DNA from: Oscillatoria sp. FACHB-1407 | GTDB lineage: Bacteria > Cyanobacteriota > Cyanobacteriia > Elainellales > Elainellaceae | Direction: 5' to 3' | Assembly (NCBI RefSeq): GCF_014697545.1 | Contig: NZ_JACJSA010000012.1 | Coordinates: 62,001-126,000 of the forward strand | Length of the DNA stretch: 64,000 bases | Shown: positions 1 through 7,834 of the stretch, piece after piece | Position numbering within the stretch: the first letter of the stretch is position 1 | How the letters are laid out: each line of letters opens with the position of its first letter | The notes under the pieces: generated by a model | Database searches by the model: none | Seen by the model: only the letters and a program-made list of their open reading frames with translations | Told to the model about the DNA's origin: nothing | Translations under genes and position numbers: made by a program

Positions 1-251
1 ATCAGCAAAAACGTTGCCGTTTGATTGGCATAGCACTCGCCTCGATTGGGACACCGCCCCTCCTCACAAATCGTGTGAATCTGGCGTTGTTTAATAATTT
101 GCTGGACTGTCGAGATCTCGCTCGCCTTGCCAATGGGACGCCGCAACCACGCAGGCAAGATTTCGTGGGGCACCTCACGGTTGGGCGATCGCTTCACAGG
201 TTGAGCCGCTGGCATCGGAGAGGAAATCGGTTGTTCAGTTTCAAAGGGCAT
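1..251 (-). CDS. lipA: Lipoyl synthase, 5' part (runs off the window)
   Basis: N-terminal 83 residues of lipoyl synthase, the radical-SAM enzyme that inserts two sulfurs into octanoyl groups on lipoyl domains. On the reverse strand an ATG at 249-251 opens [11 protein letters not shown] and continues through [10 protein letters not shown], then [17 protein letters not shown]. The cysteine spacing C-x4-C-x5-C is the LipA signature for the auxiliary iron-sulfur cluster that is sacrificed as sulfur donor. The radical-SAM CxxxCxxC motif should follow but lies outside the window. It is divergently transcribed from the response regulator at 827. The family assignment is firm; only the 5' end is visible. 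Confidence 0.93.
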   Translation of the reverse strand, partial: MPFETEQPISSPMPAAQPVKRSPNREVPHEILPAWLRRPIGKASEISTVQQIIKQRQIHTICEEGRCPNRGECYANQTATFLL

Positions 252-826
252 AAAGTTTCAGCATTAAGGCGACTACCCAAAGGACAAAGCCAATCTCAAT
301 TGTAAAGCAACCTTTCTTGCAGGTCTGTCCCCCTCTTTGAACCTCTCCCGATAAGCCTTATGCTAAGGAGATACAGGTTATTTTGCCTGTAGAGTGTATT
401 GGTTCTGCCTCAGATGAGACACGGATCAGGAACTCGCCCCACATCACTGGGTATTTTTTGCGCCTTTTGTTCCTTGTTATTCAAGAATCGCCACAATTAC
501 GCTTCGGCTTGTTTAGCTTTTGTGTATGAAACGCTAATATTTGGGATATCTAGGAAATAGAGTGCAGCTTGGTTTGAAAGCAAAATTGATACCGCCTGAA
601 ATGAAAGCCATTCTGTCATTGAGCAGTTACACTAGTTCATGCTGGCGTATATGGGATCTGCAACTTACGGTGAGTTCAGCGTTAGCTGGCTTGAGCGAAT
701 GTCTGTGATACCAATTCCCGCTTTCTCTATACCGAAGTCACATCCCGTCGTCAGGATGAAAAGGGGCGATGTCACCGAAGCCTGACCTTTCATTTGTTCC
801 TTCAGTCACCACCAGAGGAGTCCGTC
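252..826. promoter_or_regulatory. Divergent intergenic region lipA / response regulator
   Basis: 575 nt without a convincing gene, holding promoters for both flanking genes. A small hairpin, ACAGG (373-377) with CCTGT (386-390), lies in it. I see no tRNA, riboswitch or conserved short ORF. An ORF that can be opened at 21-305 on the plus strand is antisense to lipA and is not a gene. Confidence 0.4.
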
Positions 827-1378
827 GTGGCAAGTCACAAGATTCTGGTCATTGATGACAGCAGAGTCATCCGTAATATGGTTCGGGACATGTTGCCGAA
901 AGGTAATTTTGAAGTCCTGGAAGCCAAAGATGGCGTTGAGGGTCTAAACACCATTCATCAAGAACGCCCAAATTTAATCATGTTAGATTTTCTCCTGCCC
1001 CGGATGAGTGGTTGGGAGGTATTTCAGCAGATTCAAGCCCAACCGGACTTGAGAGCACCTCTGGTGCTGATGTCTGGTCGTAAGGAAGAGGTGACTGAGA
1101 AGATTCCAGAACCCTTCGAGTACTTTGAGTTTATTGAAAAGCCATTTGAACAGCGCGAGTTGGTCGATGCGATCAAGTCGGCAATGGCAAAGTTCAAAAA
1201 GTGGCCCCAACCTGCTGTTGCAGCAGCAAGCACCGCAGCCGCCGTCACAAACGATGCGGCAGGCTCAGCTGAAATTGAGGCACTCCGACAAAAGGTCGAT
1301 AAGATGCAGACTGAGATTGATCTGCTGAAGAAGCAACTGGCGCAGATTTTGACCTTCGTAAAACAAAAACTCAAATAA
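827..1378 (+). CDS. CheY-like response regulator with C-terminal coiled coil
   Basis: 183-residue receiver protein. The start is the GTG at 827, because AGAGGAG at 813-819 sits at good ribosome-binding distance and the receiver begins at once (ASHKILVIDDSR); a TTG 33 nt upstream would add 11 unlikely residues. Receiver residues seen: acidic pair D10/D11, phospho-acceptor D54 (LIMLDF), S83 in the Thr/Ser position and K105 (EKPF). After residue ~125 an Ala-rich linker leads to a heptad-like segment (EIEALRQKVDKMQTEIDLLKKQ) that should form a coiled coil, so the output is probably protein-protein contact rather than DNA binding. No histidine kinase is adjacent, so partner and pathway are unknown. 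The fold is certain. Confidence 0.9.
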   Translation: MASHKILVIDDSRVIRNMVRDMLPKGNFEVLEAKDGVEGLNTIHQERPNLIMLDFLLPRMSGWEVFQQIQAQPDLRAPLVLMSGRKEEVTEKIPEPFEYFEFIEKPFEQRELVDAIKSAMAKFKKWPQPAVAAASTAAAVTNDAAGSAEIEALRQKVDKMQTEIDLLKKQLAQILTFVKQKLK

Positions 1379-1398
1379 GGTAGCCTTACAGGACAAAA

Positions 1399-1557
1399 AT
1401 GAGTTGGGAACCAGGAAATCCAAAGGGTTGGGGTGATCCAGCACCCATTGTCCTTGCAGTCTTGTTGTTGGTCATTGCTGGAGCGGCTGTCGATAACTTT
1501 ACCAATGTCATCGCAGAACGCGATCGCTGTGAGGAGTTGCTTAATAGCGCACGTTGA
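1399..1557 (+). CDS. Small single-span membrane protein (52 aa)
   Basis: An ATG at 1399, 20 nt after the response-regulator stop and preceded by AGGA (1390-1393), encodes 52 residues: MSWEPGNPKGWGDPAP, then a hydrophobic stretch at residues ~17-34 (IVLAVLLLVIAGAAVDN), then a charged tail with RDRCEELL. The composition is that of a real small membrane protein: a clean hydrophobic segment flanked by polar ends. The spacing suggests co-transcription with the regulator. I do not recognise a named family. It is shorter than usual gene-caller cut-offs and easily missed. Confidence 0.6.
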   Translation: MSWEPGNPKGWGDPAPIVLAVLLLVIAGAAVDNFTNVIAERDRCEELLNSAR

Positions 1558-1598
1558 TTAGTCGCGAGTGCAATTGGTAGCCATGGTCGATTGCTAAT

Positions 1599-1745
1599 GG
1601 TCAATGGTTAATGGTCAATAGTCAATGGTTAATGGTCAATAGTCAATGGCTAATGGTCAGGGGTCAATGGTTAATAGTCAATAGTCAATGGCTAATGGTC
1701 AGGGGTCAATGGTCAATGGTTAATAGTCAATAGTCAACGGTCATA
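1599..1745 (+). repeat. Heptamer tandem array, 21 units (RGTYAAT)
   Basis: Twenty-one consecutive 7-bp units with consensus (G/A)GT(C/T)AAT, variants GGTCAGG, GGCTAAT and AGTCAAC, in strict 7-bp register. This is the short tandemly repeated repetitive sequence type known from filamentous cyanobacteria. A short array of the opposite orientation (ATTGACT, ATTGACT, ATCGACT) lies at 1787-1807, so the transcript could fold back. The array sits between two convergent genes. Confidence 0.9.
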
Positions 1746-1812
1746 GCTCTGGTAAAGACGGGCTTTATTGCAGTCGATGACCAATCATTGACTATTGACT
1801 ATCGACTCATCT

Positions 1813-3015
1813 CTACTGTGATACCAGGTTTGGCTCAAACCGGATATTGGCTTGCTTCAGCCGATTGAGTGCTTCCTGGAGGCGATCGCAATCGGCAATC
1901 AGGCTAATCCGAACGTATCCCTCACCCCCGGCACCAAAGGCGTTTCCGGGTGTAACAACGACCCCCGTCTGCTGCAAGACATTTAGCGCAAAGTCGGTGG
2001 AACTTTGTCCCGGTGGACACGGCACCCAGAGATACATCGTGGCTTTGGTTTTAGGGACTGTCCACCCTAACTCACCCAACCCTTGAATCAAGAAGTCGCG
2101 GCGGGTGCGATAGCGGGCTTGCACCTCATGTAGATAAACGTCGGGCAACTGCAACGCCGTTTCGGCAGCGGCTTGCAAGGCAGAAAAGATGCCATAGTCC
2201 AGGTTCGTCTTCAGCGTCCGTAAACCCTGGATGATATGGCGATTGCCTACAACAAATCCAACTCGCCAACCCGCCATATTGTAGGTTTTGGAGAGGGTGT
2301 GGAACTCAACCCCAATCTCTTTGGCACCCGGAATTTCTAACAAACTGGTGGGATGATAGCCATCAAACGCCAGTTCTGCGTAGCACAGGTCATGCACTAA
2401 GAGAATTTCGTGCTTGCGAGCAAAGGCAACGATATCTTCAAAAAACTCACGCGGCGCAGTCGCTCCAGTTGGATTGCTGGGGTAATTGAAATAGAGAATT
2501 TTAGCTTGTTGTGCGACCGAGTCTGGAATCGCCGCTAGATCTATGACCCAATCCTGTTCGGCTTTGAGAATCAGGGGATAGATCTTCCCTCCCGCGATCG
2601 CTGGCCCTCGAAAGTGGGCAGGATAGGCAGGACTGGGCACCAGAACGGTATCACCGGGGTTAATGTAGGCGATCGCCAAATGCGTTAAACCTTCTTTAGA
2701 CCCCAATAAGGGCAGTGCTTCCCCTTCGGGATCAAGCTCAACCCCATATCGCCGCCGATACCAATCGGTAATGGCACGCCGAAAACTGGCAGTCCCTTCA
2801 AACGGTGGATAGCCATGATTAGCAGGGTTTTGCAGAGCGGCGATCGCGGCTTCGACGACAGGTTGCGGTGTAGCTCCATCGGGGTTGCCCATCCCCAGGT
2901 CGATCAGGTCTAACCCCTGTTCACGAGCACGAGCTTTTAACTCATCGAGTCGGGCAAAAACATAGGGAGGTAAAGCACTCAAGCGATCGGCTTGACTAAT
3001 CCAATTTAGACTCAT
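1813..3015 (-). CDS. alaC: AlaC-type PLP aminotransferase (fold type I)
   Basis: 400 residues, full length. It follows E. coli AlaC (alanine transaminase) closely: LPPYVF near the N-terminus, DLGMGNPDGATP (39-50), GSKEGLTHL, NYPSNPTGA (177-185, binding the PLP phosphate/carboxylate side), VHDLCYAELAFDG and the Schiff-base lysine K243 in LSKTYNMAGWR. It probably transfers amino groups between pyruvate or another 2-oxoacid and glutamate in the cytosol; cyanobacterial members are often labelled aspartate aminotransferase. It is not DapL, whose N-terminus differs. Its ATG overlaps the stop of the upstream dehydrogenase gene by 4 bp, so the two are translationally coupled. The family is firm; the exact amino donor is inferred. 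Confidence 0.85.
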   Translation of the reverse strand: MSLNWISQADRLSALPPYVFARLDELKARAREQGLDLIDLGMGNPDGATPQPVVEAAIAALQNPANHGYPPFEGTASFRRAITDWYRRRYGVELDPEGEALPLLGSKEGLTHLAIAYINPGDTVLVPSPAYPAHFRGPAIAGGKIYPLILKAEQDWVIDLAAIPDSVAQQAKILYFNYPSNPTGATAPREFFEDIVAFARKHEILLVHDLCYAELAFDGYHPTSLLEIPGAKEIGVEFHTLSKTYNMAGWRVGFVVGNRHIIQGLRTLKTNLDYGIFSALQAAAETALQLPDVYLHEVQARYRTRRDFLIQGLGELGWTVPKTKATMYLWVPCPPGQSSTDFALNVLQQTGVVVTPGNAFGAGGEGYVRISLIADCDRLQEALNRLKQANIRFEPNLVSQ

Positions 3016-4205
3016 CCTTCCACCTCACTGCGAGACGATTGCATGGATCGCAGGTCAGCGTAATCTGAGGGAGTCTCCGTGGTGGGAGCCGTCGTAGAAA
3101 CCATCGCGGCGATCAGTTGAGTGGGTGTGACCTCAAACGGCAAGCGGTGAATATCGGAGCTAGGAGAGCACGCCAGAGTCGCTGCTCGTTGCAAATCACT
3201 TAACCGCACATCGCGCAAGCCCAAATCATCCAACGTTTGAGGCAACCCAATTTCCCCATAAAACTTGAGCAGTTGTTGGCGTGCGGTGGCAGCAAGGCGA
3301 TTACCCTGCACCATCTCTTCCAGACGCAACTGTACCAGAATGCCGTAGGCTACTTTTTCTCCATGCAACGTACCGTGGCTTTCGAGCAGATGGGTCAAGC
3401 CGTTGTGAACCGCGTGAGCCGCAACCGTGCGACATTGGGCTCCACCCAAGCCACCGATGACTCCTGCCATTAACACAGTGGCGTCAACCACATCTCGCCA
3501 GACCTCACTTCCGGGCGATCGCAATGCTGCCACTGACTTCTGTAACAGGATGTCGCGTAGCACTCTGGCTTGCTGCACTGCACCGATAATCAAAGTGCGC
3601 TCCGAATGACCACTGCTAACAGAGGCTTCATACCATTTCGCCAGCGCATCACCAATGCCAGCAACCAACGTGCGTTGCGGTGCGGTTTGGACTAAGTCGT
3701 AATCTAGCACGAGCAAATTGGGGCAGTGCGGTAGAGCCACGTCATAGAGAAAAGCCCCCTGATCGGAGTAAACATTGGAGAGCGCAGTCCACGCTGCACA
3801 GGTTGCTCCCGATGTGGGCACAGTGGCGATCGGCAGCCCGGCTTGATATGCCAATAATTTTGCCGCGTCCAATGCCTTGCCACCGCCGACCCCAATGATG
3901 CAATCGGCTTGATGATGAGTGATCGCGTCTTTCAGATTCGCCAGGCTTGCTTCGCTGCAATCAGCCCCATAACTGGCTTGTGCTGCCTGGAGTGATCGCG
4001 ATTCCAATACAGGTTGCAAAAATGGTTTTACCAACGCTAAGGTGCGATCGCCTCCCACCACCAACGGTCGTTGACCAAGTCGGGCGATCGCTTCTGCCGC
4101 CTGAGCCAACGCCTGATGCCCTCGCATAACCTGGGCTGGAGCAATCATCAGTGAGAACACAGGAGGAGAATGGGTTGCCTCTAAGGACGGTGATGGATGG
4201 GTCAT
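3012..4205 (-). CDS. Iron-containing alcohol dehydrogenase, GldA-like
   Basis: 397 residues from the ATG at 4205 (a TTG at 4220 would add MCDFA). Group III metal-dependent dehydrogenase: IGVGGGKALDAAK binds the NAD(P) pyrophosphate, VPTSGATCAAWTALSNVY follows, and the metal ligands are recognisable as the Asp in GIGDALAKWYE, the His in AAHAVHNGLTH and the His in HGTLHGEKVAYG. That arrangement is closest to glycerol dehydrogenase GldA, but in cyanobacteria the true substrate of these proteins is usually unproven. It is the first gene of a two-gene operon with the aminotransferase (4-bp overlap), which suggests a shared small-molecule pathway, possibly making and transaminating a keto compound. 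That link is inference. Confidence 0.85.
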   Translation of the reverse strand: MTHPSPSLEATHSPPVFSLMIAPAQVMRGHQALAQAAEAIARLGQRPLVVGGDRTLALVKPFLQPVLESRSLQAAQASYGADCSEASLANLKDAITHHQADCIIGVGGGKALDAAKLLAYQAGLPIATVPTSGATCAAWTALSNVYSDQGAFLYDVALPHCPNLLVLDYDLVQTAPQRTLVAGIGDALAKWYEASVSSGHSERTLIIGAVQQARVLRDILLQKSVAALRSPGSEVWRDVVDATVLMAGVIGGLGGAQCRTVAAHAVHNGLTHLLESHGTLHGEKVAYGILVQLRLEEMVQGNRLAATARQQLLKFYGEIGLPQTLDDLGLRDVRLSDLQRAATLACSPSSDIHRLPFEVTPTQLIAAMVSTTAPTTETPSDYADLRSMQSSRSEVEG

Positions 4206-4354
4206 GGCGAAATCACACAATAAACATAAACACGGGTATGCAAATCATGCATTGAAGCAATGCAAAGTCAGATTAGACCTTTGCACGAAGTCTTTATAGA
4301 TTACTTCAATGGTATCGATTACTTTACTACAGCTACGTCAGAATCGGGGGACAC

Positions 4355-4885
4355 TCAATTCGCTGAGCTCTCAGGCTCTACCGTTGGTTGAGGCAACTTT
4401 GCCAAACTTTCAGGATAAAGTTTGATGTCCATATCCTCATCATCGCGCACAAACAGCGATCGCCGCACTTGCCCCAAATAAAGCGGTTCTGAAACACCTG
4501 GCTCTGGATGCAACACAGTCCGTGCTCGAATGGTTAGCTTATCTTCGCCTCGACTTAATCGCCCTGGAGAAAAGAGATCGCTAGCGGCTTGTTGTAGCGT
4601 GGCAGTGAGTTGCTCCTCGGTAATTTCGTTGGAAACGGTGATCACAACTTGCGCGGCTCCTGAGTCATAAACCGTCGAAAACCGCACAGCACCGGGAATA
4701 CTGGTACGAGTAAAGGGCACGACACCAAGCGCAAACAAGCCCACCGTGAGGACTCCCATAAACCCAGTAATTCCCACTAACCGAAAGCGAAAGCCCCACT
4801 TCAACAGAAACGACAGCCCAGTGACGACTCCCATTCCGACAGTTGCGATCGCTGCCCACTGGGCGTAAGTCAAGAAATTATCCAT
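4355..4885 (-). CDS. ycf51: Ycf51 family protein
   Basis: 176 residues from the ATG at 4885 (a TTG six bases upstream is less likely). Two hydrophobic segments at about residues 8-30 and 36-56 are followed by a soluble domain with SIPGAVRFSTVYDSGAAQVVITVSNEI and a charged region ending RRSLFVRDDEDMDIKLYPESL. This layout is that of the Ycf51 proteins encoded by cyanobacteria and some plastids; function unknown, probably thylakoid or plasma membrane. It is on the same strand as sufU, 79 nt downstream of it, with no clear terminator between them. Confidence 0.8.
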   Translation of the reverse strand: MDNFLTYAQWAAIATVGMGVVTGLSFLLKWGFRFRLVGITGFMGVLTVGLFALGVVPFTRTSIPGAVRFSTVYDSGAAQVVITVSNEITEEQLTATLQQAASDLFSPGRLSRGEDKLTIRARTVLHPEPGVSEPLYLGQVRRSLFVRDDEDMDIKLYPESLAKLPQPTVEPESSAN

Positions 4886-4964
4886 TGTCAATTGTTCCTA
4901 GTTGTTCTAAGCCAGTAATGTTCTGCGGGTGTGAGCTACACAGCACAAACATTACATCCCTGGG

Positions 4965-5429
4965 TTATTCGTTGCTCACAAAGCCAGCAGGTTGAGCATT
5001 GGCAGACAATTCCAACGCGGCTTTAAGGGTATGCCAACTGAGATTGGCACACTTGATCCGCACTGGAAACTGAGCCACCCCCTGCATCACATTGAGCTTT
5101 CGCAACTCTTGAGGAAATTCGGCTTCGCCCTTCATCATCGCCTGAAAACGCTGCACCATCTCCAAAGCATCCGTAGCCGTCTTGCCTTTAAGTGCTTCTG
5201 CCATGAGATCAGCCGATGCCATGGCGATCGCACAGCCCTCACCCTCAAACTTTACGTCCTGAATGCGATCATCCACTAAGTGCAGCGTTAACTCGATCGT
5301 GTCACCACAGGAAGGATTGTGTCCCTTTTGATAGCGATCGACCGGATTAGTCGTCCCCTTGTTTCGGGGCTTTTTGTAGCGTTCTAAAATGACCTGCTGG
5401 TAGAGGTCACGTAAATTGTCCAGGGACAT
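4965..5429 (-). CDS. sufU: SufU/IscU-like iron-sulfur scaffold
   Basis: 154 residues. N-terminal SLDNLRDLYQQVILERYKKPRN is typical of SufU. The three cluster-ligand cysteines are C41 (NPSCGD), C66 (GEGCAIA) and C127 (IKCANLSWH), and the insert between the second and third cysteines (KGEAEFP) marks SufU rather than IscU. It receives sulfur from a cysteine desulfurase, either as scaffold or as sulfurtransferase. No sufS is adjacent here. The ATG at 5429 is preceded by a loose purine stretch. It is divergent from the S4-domain gene across a repeat-filled gap. Confidence 0.88.
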   Translation of the reverse strand: MSLDNLRDLYQQVILERYKKPRNKGTTNPVDRYQKGHNPSCGDTIELTLHLVDDRIQDVKFEGEGCAIAMASADLMAEALKGKTATDALEMVQRFQAMMKGEAEFPQELRKLNVMQGVAQFPVRIKCANLSWHTLKAALELSANAQPAGFVSNE

Positions 5430-5828
5430 GGCTCAATTGGCATATAAATAGAGTTCTCTCTTGATCCTATCAGTGTCAAATCGGGATTGCGTGTTTTGGT
5501 GCTGAGTAGAGTGAATCGTTGATGGTTAGGGGTTAGGTGTTAATAGTCAATGGTTAGGGGTTAGGAGTCAGTGGTCAATCGTCAGTGGTCAATCGTCAGT
5601 AGTCAATCGTTAGGGGTTAGGGGTTGAGGGCAATCGTTTAGGGTGCTGAAATGTGAGTGCTGATTCGTCGCTGTGTCTTTCTGCCCTCTGCCTTCCACTA
5701 AATCCAGGTAGCATTGGCTATACACAACTGACCATTAACGATTGACCATTGACATTTTGACTTGACCATTGACCAATGCTGTATGACGCCTCGATCGCTA
5801 AAATGAGGGTTCAGAATGATGCGAACGT
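5430..5828. repeat. Intergenic gap with two opposed heptamer arrays
   Basis: Between divergent sufU and the S4-domain gene. 5524-5628 holds 15 heptamers in register (GGTTAGG, AGTCAAT, GGTCAAT, CGTCAGT types), and 5728-5776 holds complementary-orientation units (CTGACCATTAACGATTGACC...). The two can base-pair with each other across about 100 nt. Promoters for both genes must lie in or beside these repeats. No gene seen. Confidence 0.85.
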
Positions 5829-6608
5829 ATGCTGCCACGCGAAGATTTGCTTAAAGGAATTGAACATCGAGAGACTGCTGTCCGGGCAATTGACCAGGCA
5901 GAGCAGGCAATTAAAACATGGGAGGTCGTCTACACTGACTTCTTGTCGCCGCCTGAATGGGTTGATGTGCAGCAGATGTTTGCTCGATTAACTGATGTGC
6001 AGATGCTAGCGTGGGGTGGTTACCCACAAGCGGAAAGGCAACGAGTGGCGATCGCCCGATCAGAGTTACCCCTGGATCAAAGCCAAGTGGCGATCGCGGC
6101 TCTCGACATCAGCGGCAATTTCTTATTTGATCCGGCAACTCATCGTGACTTCCTGGGCTCTCTTTTAGGAACGGGGATCGTCCGCGAAAAAGTGGGAGAC
6201 ATCATTGTATTGGGCGAACGGGGCGCACAGGCGATCGTGGTGCCAGAGATGGTCGAGTTCTTAGAGATGAACCTGACGCAGGTGCGATCGGTGCCCGTCA
6301 AAACTCGGCGGATTGACCTGAGCGAACTCAAGATTCGAGAACCCAAAAAGAAAGAAATGACAACCGTAGAGGCATCGCTGCGACTGGATGCGATCGCCTC
6401 AGCCGGGTTTGGCATGTCCCGCAGCAAAATGGCAGACCTGATCACGACCGGAGATGTGCGGGTCAATTGGCGTGAGGTCACTCAAGCCAGCCATCAACTC
6501 AAAGCAGGCGATCTGATTGCCATTCGCGGCAAAGGACGCTTAGAGATTGGCGAAATTGCCGTCACTAAAAAAGATCGTTATCGAGTTCAACTGACACGGT
6601 TCATGTAG
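5829..6608 (+). CDS. Photosystem II S4-domain protein (YlmH-like RNA-binding)
   Basis: 259 residues, complete. The N-terminal half (MLPREDLLKGIEHRETAVRAIDQAE..., GGYPQAERQRVAIAR) and central GNFLFDPATHRDFLGSLLGTGIVREKVGDI match the YlmH / photosystem II S4-domain family. The S4 RNA-binding fold at about 180-240 is clear: LRLDAIASAGFGMSRSKMADLITTGDVRVNWREV...GDLIAIRGKGRLEIGE. In cyanobacteria and plastids this family is linked to photosystem II gene expression; in Firmicutes, YlmH (RqcP) acts in ribosome quality control. The precise role here is unproven. The family is firm. Confidence 0.88.
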   Translation: MLPREDLLKGIEHRETAVRAIDQAEQAIKTWEVVYTDFLSPPEWVDVQQMFARLTDVQMLAWGGYPQAERQRVAIARSELPLDQSQVAIAALDISGNFLFDPATHRDFLGSLLGTGIVREKVGDIIVLGERGAQAIVVPEMVEFLEMNLTQVRSVPVKTRRIDLSELKIREPKKKEMTTVEASLRLDAIASAGFGMSRSKMADLITTGDVRVNWREVTQASHQLKAGDLIAIRGKGRLEIGEIAVTKKDRYRVQLTRFM

Positions 6609-6662
6609 GAAACGTCCATCGTGCATCGTCAATAGCTGATGGTTAAGGGGGTACGGATACAA

Positions 6663-6762
6663 CACCATTGACCATTGACCATCACCATTGACCATTGACC
6701 ATCACCATTGACCATTGACCATCACCATTGACCATTGACCATCACCATTGACCATTGACCCT
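6663..6762 (-). repeat. 20-bp tandem repeat, 5 perfect copies, built from heptamers
   Basis: Five identical 20-bp units, CACCATTGACCATTGACCAT, back to back between the S4-domain gene and rpsB. Each unit is two ATTGACC heptamers plus ATCACC, so it is a higher-order expansion of the same heptamer family as at 1.6 and 5.5 kb, in the opposite orientation. Degenerate units continue to about 6790. Copy number is probably variable between strains. Confidence 0.95.
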
Positions 6763-6841
6763 CAACTGTTGACCATTAACCACTGACCATCAGCCCGTCA
6801 CATCTTATGTGTTATCCTTGGAAAGTTGTCTAAAATCACAC

Positions 6842-6926
6842 ACTCAGGATTTCGGGTGTTTCTGACCTGATTTGGTACAGAAATGCACCTGAGTGGAGGA
6901 TTAACCCGAAAGGAGATCAAAAATTT
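6842..6926 (+). promoter_or_regulatory. rpsB 5' leader with strong ribosome-binding site
   Basis: AAAGGAG at 6910-6916 precedes the rpsB ATG and decides the start. A second purine-rich stretch (GTGGAGGATTAACC, 6895-6908) lies just upstream. In several phyla r-protein S2 binds its own leader to repress rpsB-tsf; the tandem Shine-Dalgarno-like segments make a similar autoregulatory leader plausible here, but no structure could be computed. Confidence 0.4.
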
Positions 6927-7718
6927 ATGCCAGTTGTTTCGTTGGCTCAACTATTGGAGTCAGGGGTTCACTTTGGGCACCAAACCCGACGGTGGAATCC
7001 CAAGATGTCTCCCTACATTTACACCTCTCGCAATGGGGTTCACATCATTGACCTGGTGCAAACCGCTCAACTGATGGAAGAAGCTTACACCTACATGCGA
7101 ACTGCTTCCGAGCAGGGTAAGAAATTTCTCTTCATTGGTACCAAGCGTCAAGCGGCGGGCATTGTTGCTCAAGAGGCCTTGCGTTGCGGTTCTTACTACG
7201 TAAACCAACGCTGGTTAGGTGGAATGCTCACGAACTGGGCAACCATTAAGACTCGCGTCGATCGCCTTAAGGAGCTTGAGCGTCGCCAGGAGACAGGTGT
7301 ACTTGATCTCCTTCCTAAAAAAGAAGCGTCTGTTTTGCGTCGCGAATTGGAGAAACTGCAAAAGTATCTCGGTGGCATCAAAGCCATGCGGAAGTTACCT
7401 GATGCCGTTCTGATCGTTGATCAGCGTCGTGAATACAACGCCGTGCAAGAATGCCAAAAGCTGGGAATCCCCATTGTGTCGTTATTGGACACAAATTGCG
7501 ATCCAGATACGGTAGATATTCCAATTCCTGCAAACGATGATGCTATCCGGTCGATTAAGCTTATAGTGGGTCGCTTGGCGGATGCCATTTATGAGGGTCG
7601 TCACGGTCAACTCGAAGTCGAAGAAGATTACGACGATTACGAGGGTGCTGAGGAAGAGTTTGACTACGATGATAGCGACTTCCCAGACGATGACGACGAG
7701 GAAGAAACCGAAGACTAA
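6927..7718 (+). CDS. rpsB: 30S ribosomal protein S2
   Basis: 263 residues beginning [27 protein letters not shown], the conserved S2 N-terminus. Further S2 signatures are [26 protein letters not shown] and [16 protein letters not shown]...[15 protein letters not shown]. The C-terminal 35 residues form a very acidic Asp/Glu/Tyr-rich tail. Assembled late on the 30S subunit near the platform/head junction and needed for S1 docking. It precedes tsf in the universal rpsB-tsf order. Start chosen over an out-of-frame upstream ORF because of the AAAGGAG site and conservation. Confidence 0.98.
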   Translation: MPVVSLAQLLESGVHFGHQTRRWNPKMSPYIYTSRNGVHIIDLVQTAQLMEEAYTYMRTASEQGKKFLFIGTKRQAAGIVAQEALRCGSYYVNQRWLGGMLTNWATIKTRVDRLKELERRQETGVLDLLPKKEASVLRRELEKLQKYLGGIKAMRKLPDAVLIVDQRREYNAVQECQKLGIPIVSLLDTNCDPDTVDIPIPANDDAIRSIKLIVGRLADAIYEGRHGQLEVEEDYDDYEGAEEEFDYDDSDFPDDDDEEETED

Positions 7719-7723
7719 GGCAT

Positions 7724-7775
7724 CAGGTGGGGACAAGTCCTCAGAATTCACTTCTGAATCCTTGTCCCTGACCTG
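7724..7775 (+). terminator. Long two-part hairpin in the rpsB-tsf spacer
   Basis: CAGGTGGGGACAAG (7724-7737) pairs with CTTGTCCCTGACCTG (7761-7775) with one bulge, and an inner TCAGAA/TTCTGA stem (7741-7746 / 7752-7757) caps it. No U-run follows, so it is more likely an attenuator, a processing site or an mRNA stabiliser than a full terminator; it may set the rpsB:tsf ratio. Confidence 0.7.
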
Positions 7776-7834
7776 CTGATAGACTTCTGACTCCTTACCC
7801 AATCAAAACTAATCTCAGAGTGGGACTTAACACA

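Noticed and set aside
21-305. 94-codon plus-strand ORF at the window start
   Set aside because: It is antisense to lipA, whose reverse-strand reading has the conserved cysteine motif; the plus-strand product has no protein-like features.
1570-1810. CRISPR array in the heptamer region
   Set aside because: The unit is 7 bp without spacers; it is a simple tandem repeat, and no cas gene is in the window.
6883-7074. 63-codon ORF overlapping the start of rpsB
   Set aside because: Different frame from rpsB; it uses the Shine-Dalgarno region as coding sequence and lacks its own ribosome-binding site.
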